Source of the DNA: JAJYKC01 sp963823105
GTDB taxonomy: Bacteria; Acidobacteriota; Terriglobia; Bryobacterales; Bryobacteraceae
NCBI GenBank assembly: GCA_963823105.1
Contig: CAWGKC010000004.1
Span: 310,001 to 374,000, forward strand
Direction of reading: 5' to 3'
DNA: 64,000 nucleotides
Below the pieces are notes generated by a model, which ran no database searches, had not been told where the DNA came from, and saw nothing but the letters and a program-made list of their open reading frames with translations. The translations under genes and the position numbers were made by a program. Shown here one piece after another: positions 55,690 through 64,000 of this stretch (its first letter is position 1; each line of letters starts with the position of its first letter).

Positions 55690-56876
55690 CCGGCCTCCTT
55701 CAATTCCACGGTCAAAATCTTATTCTCCAGTCTCGCCTTGGCCGGCACAAGCGACGCCATCGACGTGGGCAGGCCGATGTGGCGGCGCAGCGTGCCGATC
55801 TGCACCACCAGCTCGTCGTTCTTCTTGAACAACCCCACCTCGCCTTTGGTGGCGAAGGGAAGGCGTATGCGTACTTCGTATTTTCCGTCGCGCTTTTCAA
55901 ACGTGTAAGGCCGCTCCAGGCTGGCCGGCGCCGCGGGATCCTCGTCCGCGGCATAGAGGATCTCCGCCACGCGCTCCAATAATTCGACGCCCAGCACCTC
56001 TTCCTGGAACAATGGGACGCGCTTCACCGCCACCGGCGCGAAATATTCTTCGATCTCCTTGAGCACCGCCTGTTGGGAGCGCCGCCAGCCGTCGAAGAAA
56101 CGGTCGCTCACCGTCTCCGGAAGCACGCGATTCACCAGAATGTTGTCGACGGTGAGGCCATGAAGCGAGAAATAGACGAACGCCCGCTGCGTTTCGCGCA
56201 GCACCATTTTCTCCGGATTGGTGACCAGCCGGACGCTGGTGCGGACCGGATCGTCCAGCAGTTCGTCGAGGCCGTCGAGCTTCTGAAACAGATCCAGCAC
56301 GTTGGCGAAGTAGCTGTCGGAAGGCAGCTCCACCGGCGATACGCGATTGGCGATGGGGCGGACCGCCTTCATCAACGTGCGCTGCATCGGGAAGACGTGC
56401 TTGATATACCAATCGAGCGTGGTCGGCATGCTGACGAACCGCAGCGACTCGGCGGTGGGCGCGCAGTCGAGGACGATCGTTTCATAGCGCTCCTCGCGCC
56501 GGTATTGATTCACGTACATCATCGCGCTCAGCTCTTCCATCCCCGGCAGGATCGCCAGTTCCTCCGCCTCCACGTCGCCCACGCCGGTGGCGCGAAGAAC
56601 GCTCACCAGGTAGCCGGAGACTTCGCGCCAGTGGCGTTTGATCTCGCGCTGGATGTTCACTTCGTGAATGTCCAGATAGTCGTTGACGCGATAGGGATCG
56701 GAGGTGGCGCTGGTGAACAGATCGACGCCCAGATTGAAAGAGTCGGCCAGACTGTGCGCCGGATCGACGCTCATCACCAGCGTTTTCACGCGGCGCTGTG
56801 CCAGACGCACGCCCGTTGCGCCCGCAAGGCTCGTCTTGCCCACGCCGCCTTTCCCGCTGAAGAGAAGGATCCGCAT
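55686..56876 (-). CDS. ArsA/Get3-like ATPase with C-terminal HSP20-like domain
   Basis: A 396-residue single-domain ATPase starting MRILLFSGKGGVGKTSLAG with the deviant P-loop, VMSVDPAHSLADSF (switch I), TIVLDCAPTAES (switch II) and VLVNRVLP-type text in NILVNRVLP near the end of the core. The last 80 residues (PYTFEKRDGKYEVRIRLPF to LENKILTVELKEAG) form an alpha-crystallin-like domain, as in the ArsA-HSP20 architecture known from cyanobacteria and chloroflexi. Only one cysteine is present, so the CxxC zinc dimer site of eukaryotic Get3 is lacking. The longer open frame upstream of 56876 is not protein-like. Arsenite pumping is unlikely without ArsB; a chaperone or targeting role is plausible. 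Confidence 0.87.
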   Translation of the reverse strand: MRILLFSGKGGVGKTSLAGATGVRLAQRRVKTLVMSVDPAHSLADSFNLGVDLFTSATSDPYRVNDYLDIHEVNIQREIKRHWREVSGYLVSVLRATGVGDVEAEELAILPGMEELSAMMYVNQYRREERYETIVLDCAPTAESLRFVSMPTTLDWYIKHVFPMQRTLMKAVRPIANRVSPVELPSDSYFANVLDLFQKLDGLDELLDDPVRTSVRLVTNPEKMVLRETQRAFVYFSLHGLTVDNILVNRVLPETVSDRFFDGWRRSQQAVLKEIEEYFAPVAVKRVPLFQEEVLGVELLERVAEILYAADEDPAAPASLERPYTFEKRDGKYEVRIRLPFATKGEVGLFKKNDELVVQIGTLRRHIGLPTSMASLVPAKARLENKILTVELKEAG

Positions 56877-56972
56877 GGTTCCAGCATAGCGAACGAGTCT
56901 AAAAGCGCCCGCGGCGCGAACGTCCTCGCACTGGCGTCCCGCCCGCTTGTGCGCGATCATCTTAAGTAAGCG

Positions 56973-59186
56973 ATGTCCTCCGTTGAAATCCCAGCCGCCG
57001 TGGACGCCCTCCCCGTTCCAACGGCCGAGGACGCGCTTTTCGCCGCGCTGGAAGCCAAGGTTCACGCCGACCGTCCGAAAGAGGATCTCGCCCCGTTGCG
57101 CGAGGCCTACGCATTCGCCACCGCCCGTCACGAGAAGCAGAAGCGGGAAAGCGGCGAGCCCTACATGGACCATCCGCTCAACGTGGCCCGCATTCTCGCC
57201 GATCAACGGCTCGACCTGGTGTGTCTGGTGACGGGACTTCTCCACGACACCGTCGAAGACACCTCCGCCACGGTCGAGGAGATCCGCGCCCGCTTCGGCG
57301 AGCACGCCGCCCGCTGCGTCGACGGCGTTACTAAATTAAGCAAGCTGGATTTTTATTCGCGCGAAGACCGCCAGGCCGAGAGCCTGCGCAAGATGCTGCT
57401 TTTCATGGCCAGCGATCCGCGCGTGATTCTCGTCAAATTGGCCGACCGGCTTCACAACATGCGCACGCTCGCCAGCCTCGACCTCGAGCGCCGCGAGCGC
57501 ATCGCCCGCGAGACGCTGGAAATCTACGCCCCCATCGCGCATCGCCTCGGCATGGGCAAAATTCGCGGCGAACTCGAAGACCTCGCCTTCCGCTACATCG
57601 AACCCGAAACCTCGGCCGAGCTGATCAAGGAGATCGACTCCAAGCGCCACGAGAACGAGGCCTACCTTCACGAAATTCAGCGCGAGATCGAACTCCGCCT
57701 CGCCCGCGAGGGAATTCCCGCGCGCGTCGAGGGCCGCGCCAAACGCGCCTATTCCGTCTATCTCAAACTCAAACGCCAGAAGATCAACCTCGAACAGGTG
57801 TACGACCTCCTCGCCATCCGCATCATCACCGATTCGGTTCGCAATTGCTACGGCGCTCTCGGCGTCATTCACAGCGATTGGCATCCCATTCCCGGCCGCA
57901 TCAAGGACTTCATCGCACTTCCCCGTCCCAACGGCTATCAATCGCTTCATACGTCCGTGATCGGCCCCGGCGGCCACGCCTTCGAAGTCCAGATCCGCAC
58001 CGAGGAGATGCACCGTCTGGCCGAGGAGGGCATCGCCGCCCATTGGAAATATAAGGAGGGCAAGCGCGGCCCCGACGCCGACGACCAGCGCATCGCCTGG
58101 TTCCGCCAGCTTGTCGAATGGCTGCGCGACATGCGCGATCCCACCGACGTCACCTCTACCCTCAAACTCGATCTTCAATCGGAAGAGGTCTACACCTTTT
58201 CGCCCCGCGGCCGCGTCGTGGTTCTGCCGCGCGGCGCCACCCCGATCGATTTCGCCTACGCCATCCATAGCGACGTCGGCAACACCTGCACCGGCGCCAA
58301 AGTTAACGGCCGCATCGTTCCGCTGAAGCACACCTTGGTCGACGGCGACGCCGTCGAGATTCTCACTCAGGCCGGCCATGTCCCCAGCCGCGACTGGCTG
58401 GCAATCGCCAAAACCTCCCGCGCCCGCCACAAAATCAAGCACTTCATCAACACCGTCGAGCGCGTCCGCGCCATCGAGGTGGGCGAGAAATATCTCGAGC
58501 GCGAAGCGCGCCGCTTCGGCGTCAGCCTCGGCAAGATCGCCAAATCCGAACTCGATTCCATCGCTTCCGAATACGGCTGCAGCAAAAGCGAAGACCTCTA
58601 CGCGGCCCTCGGCTTCGGCCGTTTCTCCGCCCGCCAGGTTCTCCAAAAACTAACCAACGAACCGCTCGACGCCCCTCCCGAACCGGCGCCCGCCAAAGCC
58701 CCCGCTCCCTTGCCCGGCGACCGCGATCTGGTCATCAAAGTCCAGGGCATCGACGACCCGCTTCTCTACCGCGCCCGCTGCTGCAACCCTATCCCCGGCC
58801 AACCCATCATTGGCTACGTGACGAGGGGCAAAGGCGTCGCCGTCCACGCCGTCGATTGTTCCAACGTCCAAAATCTCATGTACGAGGCGGAGCGCAAAAT
58901 CCCCGTCGAGTGGGCCAAGCCCTCCAAACAGGTCAGCGATGTTTTTCCCGTCCGCATCGTCGTCCACACCGACGACCGCCCCGGCTTGCTCGCCCAAATC
59001 ACCACCCTCCTGGCGTCGGAGGAAAGCAACATCCGCAGCCTCGAAGCTTCCACCGGCGGCAAGCGCGCCGCCGACGGCGCCCTGATCGACATGACCATCG
59101 AAGTCCGCGAAATGAAACATCTCCAGCGCGTCGTCTCCGCCCTCCGCCGCATCTCCGGCATCCGCGACGTGGAGCGCACCCAATGA
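56973..59186 (+). CDS. relA/spoT: RelA/SpoT bifunctional (p)ppGpp synthetase/hydrolase
   Basis: An intact 737-residue RSH protein that makes and degrades the starvation signal (p)ppGpp. The hydrolase domain keeps the HD motif in LLHDTVEDT and preceding YMDHPLNVARIL. The synthetase domain has YSVYLKLKRQKINLEQVYDLLAIRII, GRIKDFIALPRPNGYQSLHTSV and VQIRTEEMHRLAEEGIAAHWKYK. A TGS domain (VYTFSPRGRVVVLPRGATPIDFAYAIH), a conserved cysteine domain (YRARCCNPIPGQPIIGYVTRG) and an ACT domain (VRIVVHTDDRPGLLAQITTLL) follow. Both active sites look intact. Overlaps the next gene by 4 bp. Confidence 0.95.
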   Translation: MSSVEIPAAVDALPVPTAEDALFAALEAKVHADRPKEDLAPLREAYAFATARHEKQKRESGEPYMDHPLNVARILADQRLDLVCLVTGLLHDTVEDTSATVEEIRARFGEHAARCVDGVTKLSKLDFYSREDRQAESLRKMLLFMASDPRVILVKLADRLHNMRTLASLDLERRERIARETLEIYAPIAHRLGMGKIRGELEDLAFRYIEPETSAELIKEIDSKRHENEAYLHEIQREIELRLAREGIPARVEGRAKRAYSVYLKLKRQKINLEQVYDLLAIRIITDSVRNCYGALGVIHSDWHPIPGRIKDFIALPRPNGYQSLHTSVIGPGGHAFEVQIRTEEMHRLAEEGIAAHWKYKEGKRGPDADDQRIAWFRQLVEWLRDMRDPTDVTSTLKLDLQSEEVYTFSPRGRVVVLPRGATPIDFAYAIHSDVGNTCTGAKVNGRIVPLKHTLVDGDAVEILTQAGHVPSRDWLAIAKTSRARHKIKHFINTVERVRAIEVGEKYLEREARRFGVSLGKIAKSELDSIASEYGCSKSEDLYAALGFGRFSARQVLQKLTNEPLDAPPEPAPAKAPAPLPGDRDLVIKVQGIDDPLLYRARCCNPIPGQPIIGYVTRGKGVAVHAVDCSNVQNLMYEAERKIPVEWAKPSKQVSDVFPVRIVVHTDDRPGLLAQITTLLASEESNIRSLEASTGGKRAADGALIDMTIEVREMKHLQRVVSALRRISGIRDVERTQ

Positions 59187-59557
59187 CCGCTCCTCCCGCC
59201 CATCCCCAACCCGCCGAGCCGGAGCATCTGGCCATCTCCAAATCCAAAGGCCTGAAGATCGACTGGAAAGACGGCCATCGCAGCGAGTACACTAACGCCT
59301 ATTTGCGCGATGAGTGCCCTTGCGCCACCTGCACCGGCGCTCACGGCACGGAGCCGCAAAAGAGCGATTACTCCGCGCCCGCCGCAAGTCCCTTCGCCCT
59401 GTTCAAACCGGCCATCCGCATGGCCAGCGTCGAGCAGGCCGGCCACTACGCCCTGCGCATCCTCTGGAACGACGGCCACAACACCGGCATTTATTCCTTC
59501 GATCATCTGCGCCGCATCTGCCCCTGCCCCGAGTGCCGCTCCCTCCCCTCCGCTTGA
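59183..59557 (+). CDS. DUF971 protein (gamma-butyrobetaine hydroxylase-like N-terminal domain)
   Basis: A 124-residue protein overlapping the RSH stop (ATGA). It contains LKIDWKDGHRSEYTNAYLRDECPCATC and YALRILWNDGHNTGIYSFDHLRRICPCPEC, the two-part signature of DUF971, with paired cysteines at both ends that may bind zinc or iron. Small DUF971 proteins often accompany Fe-S or cobalt-related genes, but the role is not established. Co-translation with RSH is suggested by the overlap. Confidence 0.85.
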   Translation: MTAPPAHPQPAEPEHLAISKSKGLKIDWKDGHRSEYTNAYLRDECPCATCTGAHGTEPQKSDYSAPAASPFALFKPAIRMASVEQAGHYALRILWNDGHNTGIYSFDHLRRICPCPECRSLPSA

Positions 59558-59562
59558 CCCTC

Positions 59563-60715
59563 ATGCCCATGCAACCCGCCACGCTGCGGCGCGGCTTCCT
59601 GCTCGATTATCTCGACGCCTTCCATCGCATCCAGGGCTGGTTCTCCTTCGACGCGGCGCTCTTGTTCATGGCCTACCACCAACTGCTCGCCCGCCGCGGC
59701 GTCTCCGGCCGCGTGCTCGAAATCGGCGTCCACCACGGCCTCTCCACCATCGCCCTCGCCGCTCTCCGCGCGCCCGGTCAGCCGCTTCACGCCGTCGATC
59801 TTTTTGAAACCATGCAGGACCGCAACGTCTCCCGCTCCGGCGACGGCAATCGCGCCGTCTTCGAATCCAACATGCGCCAGTTCTTTCCGGATTTGAGCTT
59901 CCTTCACGTCGTCGCCGGCGGCTCCGCCGATCTCAAGCCGCGCCACCTCGGCAAAGGAACCTACTCGTTCTGCCACATCGACGGCGGCCACTCCCGCCGG
60001 GAAACACTCTCCGATCTCGAGCTCTGCCACGCCCTCCTCATGCCCGGCGGCATCCTTGCACTCGACGACTACTTCAACCCCCTCTATCCCGGCGTCTCCG
60101 AAGGCGCCGTCGAGTTCCTGGTTCGCCATCCCAAGGCCCTGCGTTCGCTTGCCATCGGCTTCAACAAGACCCTTTTCCAAAAACTCCCCTCGCCGGCCGG
60201 CCTCAACGACGAGTTTCTCCAGGCATTCCCCGCCGTCTCCACGAAACAGGTGGATTTGTGGGGAAGCGGCGCACTTGTATTTCACCGCGCCATTCCGTTC
60301 GTCCCTCGACCTCCACGCGTCGACGCCGCACCATCTTCAACCGGCCGGCGCTACTCCGCCCCGCGCCCGCTTCGAGCCGGCCGCTCCCACTCTCCAGCCT
60401 CCACCCGGATCCAAAGTCGGCCTCCCGGTTACCGTCACGAATACTTCGCCCGACGTCTTCCCGCACGGCCCCGGCGTCTTCGCGCTGTCCTACCATCTGC
60501 TCACCGCCACCGGTCAAACGCTGCGTCACGACAATGCCCGCGTCTATCTCACCGAACCCCTCGCCCCCGGCGAGCGCACCGCTGTCACGTTAAACGTCGA
60601 CGTCCCCGCCGAGCGCGGCGACTACCAAATCGAAATCGACCTAATCTGGGAGGGTGTCTTTTGGTTCCGCGACATCGGCAACCCAACTTCCTTCGTCCCT
60701 CTCGTCGTCGCCTGA
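59563..60715 (+). CDS. SAM-dependent methyltransferase fused to a C-terminal beta domain (one frameshift)
   Basis: The first 240 residues are a class I methyltransferase: SFDAALLFMAYHQLLARRG, then VLEIGVHHGLSTIALAAL (SAM-binding loop), HVVAGGSADLKP, CHIDGGHSRRETLSDLELCHALLMPGGILALDDYF. This is the pattern of the methyltransf_24 group acting on sugars or lipids. A frame change near 60297 leads to a second region (PAAPTLQPPPGSKVGLPVTVTNTSPDVFP, then GERTAVTLNVDVPAERGDYQIEIDLIW) resembling an immunoglobulin-like domain of glycan-related proteins. Whether both belong to one protein depends on that break. Substrate unknown. Confidence 0.75.
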
Positions 60716-60724
60716 CTTCACTCC

Positions 60725-62772
60725 ATGTCCCGCGCCCGCCTCCTCTGGCTCGCCTCCCTCTTCCTTTTCCTCCTCAACGCCCTCGTCGCCCACCGTCTCT
60801 TCACCCTCGAATACTCCGCCCACTTCGAATCGAACGAAGGCACCTTCATCGCCATCGCCCGCCTCATGGCCGCTCATCCCACCGATCTGCTCTGGTGGCC
60901 CTTCTGGGATGCGGGCATCCCCTTCGTCAATACCTATCTCCCGCTGCTCCACGCGATCGTCGCCGTCTTCTCCCGCTTCTCCGGCGCCTCGCCCGCGCTC
61001 TCTTTCCACGCCGTCTCCGCGTTCTTCTATTGCGCCGGTCCCGTCACTCTCTTCCTCATGGCCGCCGCCCTCTCGCGGCAAATCGGTCCCAGCTTCATCG
61101 CCGCGCTCCTCTATTCTTTGACCTCGCTCTCTTCCGTTCTCATTCCCGCCGTCGCCAACGACGCCGGCGGCATCTGGAACGCGCGACGCCTCCAAATCCT
61201 CGGTTACTACGGCGAAGGCCCGCACATCGCAACCCTCGCCTTCCTCCCTCTCGCCATCCTATTCCTGCACTACGCGATCGAACGGCGCACCGCCCGCTAC
61301 GTTCTCCTCACCGGCCTCGCCTTCGGCTGCGTCGTTCTCACGAATGCTTTCGGAGCCGTCGATCTTCTCGTCCTCGTCCTCTGCCTGATCGCCTCGCTCC
61401 CGCCGCGCCGCATCGTCCCAGCCCTGCTGACGGCCGCCGCCATTGGATTAGCCACTTATCTCCTCATCTGTCCCCTCCTCCCGCCGTCGCTTCTCCAAAC
61501 CATCCGCGCCAACTCGCCCACCGTCGATGGCGACTACCGTTTCACCATGCGCTCCGCCGCCGGCCTCGCCGCGCTCTCCCTCGCCTTCCTCGCGCTATGG
61601 ATCGTGAACCACCGCCTCGGAACCTCTCCCCACCTTCGCTTTTTCTCCACCTCCGCACTCATCCTCTCCGGCATTCCCCTCCTCGGCATCTTTTCCGCGT
61701 TTACGTCGTTCCGCAGCCGCACCGCTACCAACCGGAAATGGAAATGGCACTCTGCCTGCTGATTGCATTCCTCGCCAGCCTCCGCTTCGCCCGCCTCGCA
61801 TCCCTCTCGCGCGCCGTTGTCCTCGCCGCCTTGCTCGTCCTCTTCGTTCGGCAAACCGTCCACTACGTCCGCTACGCCCGGGGACTGATTCAACCCGCCG
61901 ACATCGTACACTCAAGCACTATTCATATGATCCAGTGGCTCGGGCGCCATTACGGCGGCCAGCGCGTTATGGTGTCCGGCTCGGCGTCTTATTTGTTCAA
62001 CGATTTCACCGATACCCCCAACTCCACGGCGGCCACACTCCCAACGACCCCAATTGGGTCCACGGCATGGTCGCTGTTCGCCATCGCCAGCGGCATGAAC
62101 GCCGGCTCGCTCGACGCCGCCAACTCCGTTCTTTGGATGAAGGCTTTCGGCGCGCAAGCCGTTACCGTTCCCGGCCCCAGCAGCCTGGAATACGCCCCAC
62201 CCTATGTCAATCCCCACAAATTCGATGGCGTCCTCCCGATAGTCTGGGAAGAGAACGGCGATAAAGTCTACTCCATCCCCAATCGCACGTCATCGCTCGC
62301 CCACGTCATCCCCGCCTCTGCCGCCGTCTCCACCCGCCCTATCAATGGCCTCGACACCGTTCAAACCGCCCGCTACGCCTCCGCCCTCGACGACCCATCG
62401 CTACCCGAAGCTCCCCTCCGCTGGCGCAATCTCCACGCCTTCTCCATCACGACCTCGGCCACTCCCTCGCAAACAATTTCCATCCAAATCACTTACACCC
62501 CCGGTTGGCACGCCTCCGCCAATGGACGCCCTATCCCCGTCTCAAGCGATGGCCTCGGCCTAATCCTTCTCCACCCCGCCTGCCAAGGCCCCTGCCAAAT
62601 CGAAATGTCCTACGACGGCGGCCGCGAACGATCCATCACGCTGATCCTCAGCCTCGCCACCGCGCTCATGCTTTGCCTGTGGCTGCTTACTCGCTGCGAA
62701 ATCAAACCGGACGCTTACGCGGCGAAGCGAGGGAGCGGAACGTATACGCACAGACCGCCGAGAGACCCTTGA
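60725..62772 (+). CDS. Large multi-pass membrane protein, YfhO/GT-C-like (frameshifts)
   Basis: It begins MSRARLLWLASLFLFLLNALV, followed by ESNEGTFIAIARLM and at least ten membrane segments. A break near 61695, in a T-run, joins VVPQPHRYQPEMEMALCLLIAFLASL. The C-terminal third is an extracytoplasmic region ending IEMSYDGGRERSITLILSLATALMLCLWLLT, a final membrane segment. Between about 62017 and 62070 the other frame reads YPQLHGGHTPNDPNWVHG, which resembles the conserved PQ-GG stretch of YfhO-type proteins, so a compensating pair of indels is likely. It follows the methyltransferase by 9 bp and is probably involved in glycan assembly. Confidence 0.7.
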
Positions 62773-62798
62773 CACCGTACGGAAGAAAGCGCCATCAT
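62769..62798 (+). promoter_or_regulatory. Predicted promoter for the cysteine-rich secreted protein
   Basis: A perfect -35 TTGACA (62769-62774) and -10 CATCAT (62793-62798) with 18-bp spacing, at the very end of the preceding gene. It implies that the next gene is transcribed separately. Confidence 0.45.
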
Positions 62799-62839
62799 CA
62801 ACTAGCGGACGGTTCACCGCACTAGAAAGGAACGCCCAT

Positions 62840-63613
62840 ATGACACGTTTTCTCCTGCCAGTATCATTACTCGCCGTCACGGCGATGTGGCCGGCGACTC
62901 GAGCATCCGCCGAGGAACTGCCGTCTACCATGTTGAATTTCGCGATCGGCCAGGAAGGAAGCCCGATAAAATTCACCGTCGCTACTTCGACGCACGACTG
63001 GATTTACTATGAGGTCCGCGTGCGGAACGTGAGCGACCACGTCATAACGAGCGTAACGCTAGGGATGACGCTCTCTCCAATCTCACAGTCCGGCCATGTC
63101 GACACGGAGAAAGGCATCCTTATCGAGGGACCTCTCACCTCAACGGGAGGCCTGCAGCCCCAGGACGAGGTGACCCTCGCCGTGCATCTCATTTCCGGCA
63201 GCGACTTGCGCGAACGCCGGTCGAGGATGGGCTGGGTCCGTTCCTATGCTGAAATCGGCGTCCTCAAGGCAAGCTACGACGGTGGGGAGTACGTCTTCGA
63301 TGCGATGGCTCACCATGGGTTCGATCGAGCGCCTATCGAATTGGGTTTGCGCGCGGGACTGATGGTTCCATGCAAGCGACCAGCCCGCGACGCGTACGCT
63401 CGGGAGGGCGGCTTGTTCCGGACGGCGGCATTCGCCGAACCGGCTAGCGATCTGCCGGAGAGTAGTTTTTATTGCGCGGACAACCCGACGGCGTGCGTGT
63501 TCTGTACGAACAACACATCGAGTTGCTCGGTTACGTTCTGCACCGGAGGCTCATGCGGCACGGGTACTTGCTCGGCTACCTGCTGCGCCATGCAAGTCTG
63601 TCAGTGGCATTAG
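62840..63613 (+). CDS. Secreted protein with cysteine-rich C-terminal tail
   Basis: A 257-residue protein with signal peptide (MTRFLLPVSLLAVTAMWPATRASA) and a ribosome site AAAGGAA. The core (residues 25-200) is beta-rich (FTVATSTHDWIYYEVRVRNVSDHVITSVTLGM) and has a single cysteine. The last 48 residues hold ten cysteines among Thr, Ser and Gly, with the end TCCAMQVCQWH. As an exported tail it would probably be disulfide-bonded. The density and Ser/Thr content also resemble precursors of ribosomally made peptides, but no maturation enzyme is adjacent. No family recognised. Confidence 0.75.
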   Translation: MTRFLLPVSLLAVTAMWPATRASAEELPSTMLNFAIGQEGSPIKFTVATSTHDWIYYEVRVRNVSDHVITSVTLGMTLSPISQSGHVDTEKGILIEGPLTSTGGLQPQDEVTLAVHLISGSDLRERRSRMGWVRSYAEIGVLKASYDGGEYVFDAMAHHGFDRAPIELGLRAGLMVPCKRPARDAYAREGGLFRTAAFAEPASDLPESSFYCADNPTACVFCTNNTSSCSVTFCTGGSCGTGTCSATCCAMQVCQWH

Positions 63614-63715
63614 GGCCGTCTGGAAGATCTGCGGTGCCCTCTGGCGCGACGCGTCCAAAACCGGGAGGCTAGGCCTGCCGTCTCGGAGAGGGGAGGACTC
63701 CTGCGCGGACCGAGT

Positions 63716-64000
63716 TCACGTACGCATGCGCGTAAAGAAGTAAAGGCCCGACAGCGAGAAAAGCAAATCCGGCGACCATGCCGCGAACGCCGCCGGCAAC
63801 AGATTCACGTTGCCCACCTGCTGGAAGAGCAGGTTGATGGTCGAATACGCGATGGCGATTCCGAAGCTCACTCCCACTCCCGCCATCGCCCCGCGGTTGC
63901 CGGTGAGAAACGCGAACGGGACGGCGATCAACGCCATAATCAGCGCAAACAGCGGCACCGAAAACTTGCGGTAGAACTGAACCTGCAGCGGAACCGTATC
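63716..64000 (-). CDS. LptF/LptG-family permease, C-terminal part
   Basis: The last 95 or so codons of a YjgP/YjgQ-type permease, entering from the right edge: YRKFSVPLFALIMALIAVPFAFL, then GAMAGVGVSFGIAIAYSTINLLFQQVG, a close match to the last two or three membrane segments of LptF/LptG, ending FTRMRT. LptF and LptG with LptB extract lipopolysaccharide from the inner membrane. F or G cannot be distinguished from this part. Confidence 0.85.
   Translation of the reverse strand, partial: DTVPLQVQFYRKFSVPLFALIMALIAVPFAFLTGNRGAMAGVGVSFGIAIAYSTINLLFQQVGNVNLLPAAFAAWSPDLLFSLSGLYFFTRMRT

Noticed and set aside
60720..61690. Part of an 1152-codon plus-strand frame crossing the methyltransferase and membrane protein
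   Set aside because: The stretch is Arg/His/Pro-rich non-protein text. The real gene in this interval is in another frame with clear membrane segments.

Overview
The window is high-GC bacterial DNA with densely packed genes on both strands. Its content suggests an Acidobacteriota member, probably near Solibacter/Bryobacter. The reasons are an Oar-like TonB receptor with a carboxypeptidase-regulatory-like domain, a HAF-repeat exported protein, a secreted amidohydrolase, a DUF1080 protein, and a ROK kinase beside a decarboxylating 6-phosphogluconate dehydrogenase. No rRNA or other strict phylogenetic marker is present, so the assignment is an inference.

Layout. 1-6550 (minus): an Fe-S assembly operon iscR-iscS-iscU-iscA-hscB-hscA-iscX without a ferredoxin gene, followed by an amidohydrolase that runs off the left edge. 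6646-12179 (plus): a polyprenyl-phosphate sugar transferase, aquaporin Z, a LolD-type ABC ATPase and ClpC. 12191-14158: a lower-GC accessory patch bounded by a perfect 16-bp direct repeat, holding a tRNA-like sequence, an IS1-family remnant and a broken Ntn-hydrolase-like gene. 14146-22915: a sigma70-type promoter, a short ORF, secA, an unknown exported/membrane protein, a candidate small RNA with its own promoter and terminator, RNase J, a FAD-linked hydroxyacid oxidase and a small secreted protein. 23414-24541: a mazEF module and a damaged DUF433/DUF5615 pair. 24645-34665: a tandem pair of unknown secreted proteins, a secreted M19 dipeptidase, a TonB-dependent receptor, and two exported proteins of unknown role. 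34760-38907: gnd, ROK sugar kinase and HAD hydrolase (one minus-strand operon), divergent from glpD. 38938-43779: DinB-like protein, UDP-glucose dehydrogenase, GT4 glycosyltransferase, small membrane protein, and a Fic protein with two palindromes at its start. 43796-51721: DUF1080 protein, hybrid histidine kinase, two multi-pass membrane proteins and a small HExxH protein. 51995-56876: an exported aminotransferase, a SulP-type permease, and a minus-strand cluster ArsA-like ATPase, OsmC, unknown, Bcp peroxiredoxin. 56973-64000: RelA/SpoT, DUF971, a methyltransferase, a large membrane protein, a secreted protein with a cysteine-rich tail, and a partial LptF/LptG permease.

Many genes that should be intact, including hscA, hscB, glpD, the TonB receptor and gnd's ROK neighbour, are split by single-base frameshifts, often at short homopolymers. 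The long core genes secA, clpC, rnj and relA/spoT are open. I read most of these breaks as indel errors in the assembly and give whole-gene coordinates across them. The breaks between 12.6 and 14.1 kb and at 24.1-24.3 kb look like genuine decay, because they combine frameshifts with truncation or internal deletion.

Functional themes: Fe-S cluster assembly, protein export (SecA) and quality control (ClpC), stringent response and RNA decay (RSH, RNase J), extracellular polysaccharide precursor supply (Ugd, sugar transferase, GT4), carbon-oxidation enzymes, and thiol-based peroxide defence.
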